A DNA stretch of 64,000 nt from Caprimulgus europaeus (taxonomy: Eukaryota; Chordata; Aves; Caprimulgiformes; Caprimulgidae), in assembly GCA_907165065.1 (NCBI GenBank), contig OU015538.1:16197165-16261164 (forward strand), given 5' to 3'. The position numbers were made by a program, and so were the translations under genes. Below are positions 24,979-36,151 of this stretch, piece after piece. The notes under the pieces are model-generated. The model saw only the letters and a program-made list of their open reading frames with translations. It ran no database searches and was not told where the DNA came from. The stretch's first letter is position 1. Every line of letters starts with the position of its first letter.

Positions 24979-27900
24979 AGTCCATTGTCTTTGGCAACAT
25001 ATACCACATTTCTATACGGTGAACACTGTTTCAGTCATCTTCTACCATCAAATACTGTACAGTAACAGCATCCAAAGAGTTACTTTATGATGGAATCAAC
25101 AGGAACTATGCCAACCTGTTTTCTTCAGTGAAGTAAATCTATTGATATTAAGTGCACACTACTGAATTAGATCAAAACTACCACCCACATTCTGGGCCAA
25201 TTCCTAATTTGTTCTCTGCTGGAGTCTTCATCTAAAGCTATCTGTCTGATATAACTGGATGGCTTTCAAATTTCTTCTTGCATCTCTTTAAAGATGTGAT
25301 GCTTGCCTGCATGCTTGTTCAGTAAGCATAATGACCATGTAGCTGGCTCTTGTATATTTTAAAGTCTGATTTTGCTTTCCAAAACCATTTGCAACTTTTG
25401 CCTCTATTGAAAGCTTTTAGGACATGAACACTCTTCTACATAAGTTCAACTATCAAGAATTTTGTTCTCTTTTGCATTCAGTTATTTTAATTTTTATTAT
25501 CTTCAAAAAAACAGAAGATACAACTTCACACACATTTCCATTCTGAATTGTCATTTTTTTTCTCCAGCAATGCTACTTCCAATTTACAAGTGTAAATGAG
25601 ATGAGCACACAAACAATTGAGAAAAGTTGCTGCTGTGCTTAAGATACATAAAACCTTTATAAAAGCCAATAAAGGTCATGCCAAAGAAAAAATATGCAAG
25701 TCTGATAAATTCCTTTGCAGTAAGTGAAAAAAACCGATATATACGTGCACAAAGATCTTGCCTGTAGCTACTCATTTCCATTGCTGATTGCAAAACTTAC
25801 GGTGGAAAGCAAGGAATGGTAAATGGATCATAAAGATGCTTAATAACTGTTAAGTATTAAGCAAAGAACTCATCTCACCTTACATTTCTATTAATAGTTG
25901 TGTTATTTTTCTGCATTATATTTACTGTACAGAATTTTGTCCACAAGGGATCAGACAATATAGATTGGTTGTCATTTTGCTTTGAGATATATAGATATAT
26001 ATACATATATGACAGCAGCCCAAGTCACATTATGAAAAAAACATGAGACCCTTTCAGTTCCATGGGAAAATGAGAGAAAGCAATCAATAAAAAAAAAAAA
26101 TCAAGGAAGATGATAACTATTCAAGAAAGCAAAATCTAGTAGGAAGTCAACAGCTAATTCAAACCCATTCACAGGTATTGTATTTTTACTTTCTATAAAC
26201 ATATAATCTCAATGCACCTCAAAACAAAAATAAAGCTGCATATCCAGGTATTTGTCATAAGCTCATTTCTAATGTGGTTATTAATGGTTGGATCAAACCT
26301 CAGTGAAGCTTGAGGCATCTGCAAGCAGATAATATGATCTGGTGTAAGAAAATAATAATTATCAACTGCAGGATTTTAGCTGCATGCTCTTCAGACACTT
26401 CTGTGAAGATGCACTGAACACTTTCAGGGTTTATTAACAGGTAAACTGCATTATAAAATTTAACAGCCAGCTCACCACTGTTCAGTAGAGGAGTAACATT
26501 CATATTCCCTTTCTGAAATTACAAGTCATCAACATAAAACAAAGTCAAAGTGGAGGCCACTGAAAAATATTAACTAATTGTGATTCAGGAAGTTAACTCA
26601 CAGTTTTAAGTAGATTAATCTAAAATGGTTAAAACATTATTATCCTCAGCTGTCCACTCTATCCTAATTCAAGATTATTCCTACTCCATCAGGGAAAACT
26701 GAGGAACATGAACTGTAACAACTCAGTTGTTAGTCTAGCATATAATTACTAACTGAAGTTGGCAGTAGTTTGCAGTAACATCTATAAACTCTGTCCAATT
26801 CAACTGTTCCCGCTGGCTACAGCAGCATCTGGAATTGCCTGTTTCTTCTCTCAGGTTGATTAACCACCAGGTTCCGGACTTTTTCTCTTTTTAGTTATCC
26901 AACAGGTTATCCAGTAGTTTAACCAATGTGTAAAGCATACATAAGAAGTGTCTTATTCTTGTGTCTTTTTGACATTAGTATTTGTCTATTGGCATTGTTT
27001 TGTTGGAACAGGGAAAAGTAAAATATTTGCTAAAAGTCAATGTTCTTTATATCATGAAAGACGACCATACCAGAGAGGATTAAAAATTACTTTTTAATTT
27101 ATTAGGCTACAAAAATGTTAGAGATTTTTGCAAACATCTTCAAAATACTAGAGGCTGGACTTCCTTAAAAAGTCAATTCATTACTTAGATTTTTCTAGTC
27201 TTAATTGTCCATGAACTGAAAAAAATGGTTTATCACAATTCCATGCCCATCTTTACTACTGCAGTCTACACAGTCTAACAGCAATCCTCAATAAAGGAAC
27301 AGGTGGGATTGTGATTAGACTTGAAAAGCAGCACCTGTAAAGAATTAATATGTGCTGCTGCTTCACAGAGTACACAATTTCAATTTAAATCCAGCAATTT
27401 GGAAATAAATGAATCTTTTGTTTTGCATTGGAATCAAACTAGCAACAAAAGAAGACAGCTCCTCTAAGGCAGTCCCCAGACTTCCACTCAATCTTCTTTA
27501 TCATGCTGAGAATTTTTAATCATTCCCCTCATTTCACTGTCGTCTATGACCAACACTCATATTCCTATTCCAGAGAAAAACCCAGCCCCCCTCAATTATT
27601 CAACTACAAACTAAGTTGCTCAAAGGTGTTAAACAAAGAATATTACAGAATCTCTCAACACTCTCCATAGTTAACTCCACAATAGCAGCAACAAAACTTC
27701 AAGGCTTTAGAATATAATCAAAAAAGGAAAAAGTTATCTCACAACAAATCAGAAAAATATTCTAATTTCACTCACTTAACAGAGCTCAAACCACACTTTC
27801 TAAACAACTGAAAGCCTTTTTTATTAACTATTATTTTTTAAATAGATTTTTGTTTCAGAATTTTTTTCTTCATCTGAAAATACTACTTTTATAACTGTGT

Positions 27901-28439
27901 TCAGAAAATTTTTCATTCATCTGGTTCTTTAAAGTGATTTGCTTATTTTTTGAGGAGGACACTTAACAGGATAGTAGATTTTTTGAGACCAATAGCTGTA
28001 GCATTTCACTAGTTCAATATTATTACCTTCTCTAGCAATTTCCTAAAGCCATTAGGATGGATAATAGACACTGTCCTACACTTTTATATTATTATTTTAT
28101 TTTACACCTTGCAATTAAGATGGATTTTAACTAATACCTCCTTCACACAGGCATGAGAAACAACAAAGGATGCCTCAGTTAGCACTCCACCGAATAAAAT
28201 CAATTTCTTTTCAAAGCAGCTCTTTAAAAAAGTTTTGAAGAAGCAAACAAACATTGAAGCAGCTCTCAAACACCAAGAGACAGTCCAAACTACAGAAAAA
28301 AAATGCAGAAGCAGAGAACTCCAAAGCCACACAAGTCTATTTCGTAACTGTATCAAAAGCAGAGGCCCAACCTACCTTATTAATCATAATGCTCAAAGGT
28401 CAAGGTTGTGAAGGTGCAGAAGGGCAGATGACTTTCTAA

Positions 28440-28700
28440 GAATAGGAAGCCAAGACCAGTAACACAGCTAGAAGCCACCAGCCAGAGTCCTGTCACACAG
28501 TACCTTCGCTTGCAGAGATGGCAGCAGGTTTAACCAAGAGCCCAGATCCAACAGCAATGAGACAGAGCCCCAGTCAGAACAGGAAATCAGTCAATGAGTC
28601 TGGATTTGAGCTCTAAACCCCCAGTGACCACAGCTGGGCTGGGGATGCCTCAACTGAGGCAGGTCAGGGCAATTAAGGGCTACCAGTACATTCAAACCCT
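28440..28700. other. GC-richer stretch of unknown origin
   Basis: The base composition is clearly less AT-rich than the flanks, with many CAG, CCAG and GGC motifs. No intact frame or recognised domain is present. It lies next to the L2-like remnant (28790-28990), so it may belong to the same or another ancient repeat, or be an unrecognised non-coding exon. The family could not be named. Confidence 0.35.
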
Positions 28701-28789
28701 AACAAAAGCTCTCTCATTTCCTGAAGGTTTATGCATAGAAACACAACCCAATCCTAATTGCATTTTAAATTGAACTAGTAATTAATATA

Positions 28790-28990
28790 TAATCTATATA
28801 AAGTCTCCTCATAAAGTACTATCACGTAACTGGCAATCTGCTCCAGCTGAAGTTTTTCATTTGTTTCTATCTGCAGCCCACAAAGAAAACGACTGCAGTA
28901 ACCCACTCTGGGAAGGACAAGATAGGAGATCAAAATACACAATCTTTTTCCAAAGCAGATAAAAGAAAAATAATATTCTGTGGTCATGTC
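28790..28990 (-). repeat. L2-like LINE reverse transcriptase remnant
   Basis: The minus-strand frame over 28832-28909 reads RVGYCSRFLCGLQIETNEKL and continues QLEQIA. This matches the spacing of the motif just after the reverse transcriptase core in L2-clade LINEs and relatives: DYCN, then a GLP-type turn, then KLQLxQNAA. The same register upstream (residues 9-26) is hydrophobic/basic, as in that family. CR1 proper has a different sequence here, so an L2-type origin is favoured. The fragment spans about 70 codons and is too short and altered to function. The assignment rests on one motif. Confidence 0.4.
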
Positions 28991-30264
28991 ACAGCATTGA
29001 AAGCCAGGTGAAGATAAGGAGTACTAAAAAATTACAAAATGAGTCAGAAAATAGAAGCTGGAAAAGGGATAGATATTAGCTGTGGTATTAAATTAATTGA
29101 CTCTTCCCCCAACCCACAAATAATATCTAGCTTGCACAAAATCAATTTACTTTCCTCCAAAGACCAATCTCAGCCAAATTTCTTAATAAAAATATAAGGG
29201 AAGGAGAAGAGGGAAGTCAATAAAACCAAAATGACCCTACTTAAAAACAAGCAGTATGAAATATATTTTTCTTTGAATAATTCAAAATTGGAACTCCCTT
29301 CCTTAAATTTTAAGTGAAACCAAGAAATAATTTCAAAAAACAATTAGACATTTTAAAGAATGAGACTATCTTCATAATTATGTAATGTTTCTCCTCAATT
29401 TTTAAAAGGAGTGAAGCTCGTAGTACAAGGTATAGGTCAACAATTAATGAACAAGATGAAGGATAAATGTTTAGAGAGAGACTCAGACAGCCATTTGGAA
29501 AAGGAGCAAAAATGAAATGGCAAGCCTCTTAACCTTTCCTGTTTTAACTCACAATTAATCTGTTAGGAGATAAAAGGCCTATAATTCTTTTATGGGTTTT
29601 ATCAGAAACAAAAAGCGAACAAATTTATAAAATGCATATGCAAACCACTGTATACTAAGCTTATTAAAGACAAAACAATAAAATGAAAGAAGATAATAAC
29701 TGAAATATCCTGTAGCAGATGCTTAGGAAAAAGAATACAAGAAACAGGGTAAGTAAAGAAGAACCCTTACCTCATTCTTCCCTCCCAGCTACTATCCCTA
29801 GTTTCAGAATTCCTATGCTAGAGATTACATTTGGAAAATTATTTTCAGCTGCTCCCAGTGGACCTAACTGCCATAAGGGCTGCATATAATCCTTCTTTGA
29901 ACCCATTTATAATTTGGCTCCTGCAATGCTCAGTGCAAAGACTTCTATAATTTATATACACGTTGTATGAAAAAAAAGATTTGCTTTTCCTTAAACTTTC
30001 ACATGATAAATTTATTGAGGTAGAGATTAGCTCTTAAACAGAACATAGTTTAAATGGCATAAGTGCTAGGGATGAGAATACTTAGGAATAATCAATACTA
30101 CCTATGCCAAAAGAATAATTGAATTGCAGTAGTTTGCCTAAAGACAGAGACAAAAACATGAGACAACATTATAGCAGTAATCAGGAAAATAAAAGGCTCT
30201 TGAAAACAGAAATGGAATGATCTGTTCTTCATGTCCACAATGAATAAGCAATAGATTTAAAGTG
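28991..30264. other. AT-rich unique sequence
   Basis: No gene or repeat was recognised. The stretch is particularly A-rich on the plus strand, with many runs of 4-6 A. Confidence 0.5.
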
Positions 30265-30477
30265 TAGTAAGGAAGTGCAAAACTGGATATTAGGGGGAAA
30301 AACATCCTAATAGCAAGGGTAATCAAAAGGACTGCTTGGGATAGTTGCATAGTTTCTCTGATAGAAAACTGGATGAGAATCTCTCTGAAATGACATAGAA
30401 CTGTTGATCTTGTTTTAGCAGAGAACTGCATTAAATGACCTCTTGATGTCCCTTCCAGTGCAGTACCATACAATTAG
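30265..30477 (+). mobile_element. Old CR1 LINE 3' end
   Basis: Recognised from the start 'gatattagggggaaaaacatcctaatagcaagggtaatcaaaaggactg' (corresponding to the 'attaggaaaaacttcttcacagcaagggtggtgaagcactgg' box) and especially the 3' terminus AATGACCTCTTGATGTCCC with TTCCAGTGCAGTACCATACAAT (about 30434-30475). The middle, with the lysine-rich 'gttcaagaacagg..gacaa' box, is largely eroded. The orientation is plus. It belongs to an older CR1 subfamily than the copies at 16.2 and 59.0 kb. Confidence 0.75.
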
Positions 30478-31119
30478 AAAGAAAGGAAGTCAATAGACAT
30501 CTAGTTTAGTGGTTTATTTGACTCCCTCCATTAGTCTTGTGTTCAGTTTTTACTTTTTATATTACTAGAGAATACTCTGTTTTCTCCCCCACTCAGAAGA
30601 AAACGCACAGCATTTTGATCACCTGAAATATAACAGAGTAATTAGATAGTGAGGATGCACAGAATTTATGATGATGTTTGCACTCAGTCATGAGATCACA
30701 TACAAGTTGCTCTTGCATTGGACAATTCCCAGATACTGCAGTAGGATCTGCTAGAAACTGGATTTCTGTACTCCCTAAATTCAAAGTACAAATTAGAATA
30801 AAATAATCTACCTTTTTGACAGATATTATGACTTTCTATTCTGGACAACATTATACTGGTCATGATAAAAACTGTAGTTCTCAGTAGGGAAAAAAAAAAA
30901 AAATAAAACTAAAGACCCAATAGTCATCTAAATCTAAATTCCTTGCTTTCTTACATTGACTGCAGCTAGTTTCATGTACAGGTAGGTATTGGGATCTACT
31001 CTGGAGAATACCATTGTTATCAACCATCACTTTAATACTCTAAATTATTCTTACTTCTTCTTACATACCCTAAATTGTTCTTATTTATTCTTCAAGATCC
31101 CAAGAACTAATTATAGTAT
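30478..31119. other. AT-rich unique sequence
   Basis: Nothing was recognised apart from an A run (about 30889-30902). Confidence 0.5.
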
Positions 31120-31850
31120 CTGGTCATGGCCTTATTAAGTGGCATCAGACACACAGATCAAGTGTTTAATCAGCTCCAAATAGTCCACCTCACAGCAGTG
31201 TCACACTCTAGTGGGCAAGTGAATGGCTCAAGTTATATTTTAATCTGTCTGCACTGGCCCCACAAGAGGCAGCCAGTTGCCCTGGAAATACATGATGTTT
31301 TAGTGACAAAGCACATCTGACTGGCACAGAAAGAGGAAGGATCAAAAGTACACAGAGAAAGCTCCAGCTTGCAATCAAAAGAGGTAAAATGGAACTTGAA
31401 ATGGAAATTCAGGCCAGTTCACAAAGATTCTTAATATGGCCTATGACAAAAGCGGTTCCACCTTCTCTGAGTTGAACTCCCTCTTGTAGCAGCTGCGCTG
31501 CCACCTTCCTTGTGCCACCAAAAGTATTTATGGGACAAGTCCCCCTCCACTCAGCAATAACTTGCATTAAGGAATGAATCAAGTTTAAAGGTAGCCCAGC
31601 AGAAAGCACCTGTGGCCTTCCCTCCTCTCCCCACGGAAGCAGAGGCTGATCTAATTTGGACAGTCCAGACTGGTTCTTCAGCGCCACAACATCTGTGCTA
31701 CCACAACAGAGAGACAAAGAATTGGAAACAAGGAACTGAGGGTGGAAAAGGACTGCTTCCTCTAGCAGCAGCAGTGCGGCAGCACCTGGGACATCATAGT
31801 CCTGTGGACAGGCTTTACTGATAAAAACCTCTCAGCTCCACTGCCAGCCA
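31120..31850. other. GC-richer stretch with overlapping open frames, origin unknown
   Basis: The composition is clearly richer in G+C than the flanks. A minus-strand frame of 102 codons (31409-31717) and plus-strand frames (31126-31320, 31612-31821) overlap here. The minus frame encodes a leucine/glycine-rich translation with no recognised domain, no long hydrophobic segment and no convincing splice sites at its ends. It could be a decayed retroelement, a processed pseudogene of unknown parent, or an lncRNA exon. None of these could be supported further. Confidence 0.3.
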
Positions 31851-34800
31851 ATATACCTTGTAGAATGCTAAATCATGTAAAGGAGAAGTCATCATTCTGT
31901 ACAGAAATAAAACAAAAAACTTTGTACTCTTGCAGGTTCTGCAAAAATAGCAACTCTGAAGCAATGAATATCCATTCACTTTTCCAATGGCCTTAATATC
32001 TCCTTGTCTGCCAGCTATATGTTTATTCATTATACATTACTTGGTTTGTTATTTTCCTTTATTCCATTTCCTATTTCAGCCTCCTCATTAATTTTTATGC
32101 ACTTTTGTTTTCATTTGTATACTTTTCATCACTTCAATTTCCTAATATTTCAGCAGTCCAATTAGCTACTTCCATATCTTAATCACACTGAGACTCCTTA
32201 TTCAGCTATAAATATAATTTTATTACTGCTGTTTTAATGACTAACTGTTATAATAACTATTTTATATAAAATAATTTCTTTTAAAACTTTCCCCATTTCC
32301 TTCACTTGTCTATAATTCATTCCATCTCTCATCATACTTTATATTTTGTTCAGTAGATCTTATATCATCCTAAAATGTTTCCAGTACTAAAAACTAATTA
32401 CCTGGGGAGAGGGTAAATTTTCACTTTATTTCACCATAAACATAAAGATCAAACAGTGAAACATTTCCTCCACATTTATCAGTGTCCTAAAGTTCCTAAT
32501 GCAGCCCAAAATTGAAGACAGATACAGTCTCCACATGAAAAGGCATATTCTTTCAATAAACATGAAAGTACAGCCCAGACAGGCACTATGATGAATATAG
32601 CACAGAGCTCTGTTGTGAATATCAACGTCACTAATAAAAAACATATGTTAGCAATACATGAAACCATTAGTTCTGAACTGGGAATCCAGCAGTATTCTCA
32701 TCTTTAATTTCTGTAATAGCATATACTTGCAGTGTAATAGTTAATGTTTACTTCAGCTTCTAAAATCTCTGTCATTTCAGACAGATCATTAACTTCTGTA
32801 AGACCTGAGATGCTGATGCTTCTAACTATGAAATAAACTACAGTGAAAGTCTCCAGGTCAAAATGGATTGAACTGATTCTGCTCAAACTCGTGAACTACA
32901 AGATTTGTCTGTGGTATAAAGGCACAGATGAGAAAGGTTTTTTGTGAGAAAAGCATACACAAATGCTTATTTCATGTTATACTGTATATAGAACTTTGAT
33001 GAGATATAATTCCAAACAGTATTTTAGGTCATTCTCATGAAGTACATAAGTACATTTGGATTCAACAAATAACTTTTTTAAATTTCTTTTCAACTGCTAT
33101 ACTTTTTAACTTTAATTTGTTTTTATGAAGGAAGAATTAAAAGCATTAAAGGAAGTACAGCGTTATGCTTTTTTAACAGTCAGTCTGCATATAAGTAGTG
33201 AAATTTACTTATAAAGCCCCATCATACTGAACTTCTTACGGGGGGGCTGGGACATTTTTGTGGGTTGTTTATTTGTTTGACCTGCTTCATTCACTTCACA
33301 GTTCACTGGTTATCTCTGGTGAGGTGGGCTGTAGTACAGCTGTACGGTAGTAGCACATCTTTACCACTTCTACCAGTCTATGCCCTACAACAGACTTACC
33401 CTAAGCTCTTCTGACTCTGCACTATCGCAGCTTACTGCTAAGCTGCCTCCACTTACAAAAACAAATCTTCCTTTACAAATGCTTTTTAGTTCCTCTTGTT
33501 ATTTTGCTGTCTTTCACCTGAAGAATTCCGTGAACACTGATATTCAGTAAGGATGTACGAGAGGCCTATTTTTGTAAGGGGAAATATATTTATGCTTCTT
33601 GGAACCCAAAATGGAAACCTAAATCATATTATTATATAATACACTGCATTAGTTTAAGACAAGCCAAGTGAACATTAGACTGACGGTTGGATTTTAGACT
33701 CAGAAGCATAAAATCTTTATAAACCAGATCTAATTGTAGTAATATCACTGTCAATTTCTACCAGCTGAACATGTGATTTTGTTTTACAAAACCTAAATTC
33801 AGTTGCTAACCCCAAAGGATACCAGAAAAATGGTTTTGTCAAGTATATATGTTTCCTACAATCATATCCAGTAAATCATATCACAGACTGAAGATATAAA
33901 TTGATTATATAACGTTTTATATTTGATAATTTTTAGAATAGATCACCTGCAGTTCTAGTAGCTTTGGAACAGTTACCTTTCAGAAGTAAATAAAGTAACT
34001 TTGTCAACTGCAGAAATAATTTGATTTAATTTCACAGAAATAAACAAGCTCATGCTTGTTTACAGTATATTAATTGACATATCTGATTACTACTGATGCC
34101 TACCTTTTAAATCCTCTTGTACTTGCTACTGAAATATACCATTAAATATATTAATTTAGAAATAAACGATACATGATTTGCTACTGAATACTAAGATTTA
34201 GGAGTTGAAATTATCCTTGTAATCTTAGGTCAACAGGAGTACAATATAAAACTAAAACAAAGGAACCATAATAATATTGATTTAGGAATGAAACACTGAC
34301 AATGCTGAGATATTTACTGAGGAAGCCAGTGAGCTGTTAGAAGGAATGAAAATAGATACAAGTTTGTTTCTCAACTTTCTCTGTTTCTAAAGGGAATAAA
34401 CTTTATCTGTATCCTAAAACTGCTCCTCTACCAAACCTTAAGTATTTCATATGTTTAGAATAAAAAAAATAAATAAATAAAGGTCATGCTATCACAAAGT
34501 AGAACCTGTAGAACCTACAAAGCTACAAGAAGATATTTGGCCTATTCACAGAGTCTTTCAAGACTCTTCCCAAAGTCAATTTAAGTCACTTCATTAACTC
34601 TCTTTTCTATTATTCTTTTCATGGATTCCCTAAACAATATCCAGTATTTTAAGATGGCAAGCTTCTTGTGGCACATTCTTCTAGGGGACTAAAGTTCTTT
34701 GTCATCAGACTATATTGCTGTGGAGCCTTGGGGGAGCTACTATGGCTTTGGGTGCCAGGCTTCAGACTGTAGGAATGATGCCTATTTGCAGTAAACAATC

Positions 34801-36067
34801 ATAACAAATTATGGCAACAGAAAATAATCACAACAAACTTGTTGCAGCAGTATCTTATTTCTAACTGCAAGGAGTCATTTCCTCCATGAGATTGCCTTCC
34901 AGTGTTTACAAGATAACAAAAAATAACTGTTCAGAGTTGGTTAGGTGGAAAGAAAAAAGTTATAGAAATTTCTAGGCCAAGCCTAGGTAAATATGACCCT
35001 TGTATTTCCACTACAGACATCTAGACACTTCCAGCTGTTGAAATTATTGCTAAATATATTTACAGTCTTTGTACAATAAAAAGCTTTATTACTTTTACTA
35101 CAGGCAGAAGAAAAAAGCTTTAAATCTTTAGTTCTGAAGCAATATCTCCTGTCTTAAAAGCAATGAAGCCTTTCAAAGGAAAAAACCAGCACACTCTAAA
35201 AAAGGTGGTTTATGATGTTGTATCTTTGTTGCAATTTTGGTTCATATATTTTTATTAAGTGTAGCCTTTATATGTAAATGAAATGATTATCTAACACAAA
35301 GTACTGTTTTCATAAAGTAAGACTAGGTTTTACGTCCTAAAAGATAAAGCAGCATAAACGAGTCAGGCAGCTCAGCATGTATTTGATGGCTGTGAAATGA
35401 ACTATTTGATTTCCTATTACAGCCTTAACACTCTGCACTGTACCATAGCCACCAAACCCATGTGATTAGGCAACTAACCTTTCATCAGGGAGTCAAGTAA
35501 TATAAAGCAAGTTCTGCATTTCTAATAGGTAAAATACCTCTTTTAAAAATCTATGGTTGGAAATAACCCTTACCTCATGAAATTTAGAGAGAGAAATGGA
35601 GATAATATCCTGAAAACCCAGAGAGAAAAGAATGTACTTAGCACAGACAAAAGGCTTCTAGATCAAATGTGCTTAGTTTACATGTAAAATAATTTTTATT
35701 CTCTCCCTCACCTTCAAGTGCATCAGGTCATATCTGGGAATAGAAAGGAAACTTTACACCTTCTGCTTCCCACATCACTGGACTGCGAGGCAGAACACAG
35801 AACTCTGCTCCCTGGCTCCCCTGGCATATAAGGTTGCATCACGCTCTTCCATGAATCTGGACATGAGATTTCTGCAATGGTAATCTGTCTGACAATGCTA
35901 GCACTGATTCAAAGAAGGGCTTTACAGAATCAAGGGAAATAAAAAGACTCAAATTTTACATATTACTTTTGTATACAGCTCTTAGGCTAAGAAGAAGAAA
36001 ACTAAAGCCATCAGTTCAACTAACAGGTAGTATGGAAGCATTTTGAAAGCAAGGAGAACATGATATT
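31851..36067. other. AT-rich unique sequence
   Basis: No gene was recognised over 4.2 kb. It includes a G run followed by a G/T patch at about 33240-33278 and a short AAAT repeat near 34462-34481. Confidence 0.5.
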
Positions 36068-36151
36068 TCTAATAGTTATTATAACAAGTTATATTCTATA
36101 TATTCTATATATTCTATATATTCTATATATTCTAATAGTTATTATAACAAG
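36068..36151. repeat. 9-bp tandem array bracketed by 21-bp direct repeats
   Basis: A 21-base unit, beginning TCTAATAGTTATTATAACAA and ending in G, occurs exactly at 36068-36088 and again at 36131-36151. Between them lies an array of a 9-bp unit TTCTATATA; its single C recurs at 36096, 36105, 36114, 36123 and 36132. The last array unit runs straight into the second 21-bp copy. Replication slippage between the TTCTA starts, or duplication followed by expansion, would explain the structure. Confidence 0.9.

Larger units (their letters stand above)
21451..28439. other. AT-rich unique sequence, 7 kb
   Basis: No gene was recognised. Sub-features include an A/C-rich block (23352-23400), a cluster of short perfect inverted repeats (24908-24978), an AT microsatellite-like patch (about 25985-26010) and an A run (about 26086-26100). 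The open frame at 21996-22322 (108 codons) has no recognisable domain and many lysine/asparagine/isoleucine codons, as expected of AT-rich non-coding DNA. Confidence 0.5.

Noticed and set aside
36068..36151. CRISPR-like array
   Set aside because: The unit is 9 bp with no unique spacers, it occurs in avian nuclear DNA, and it is a simple tandem array.
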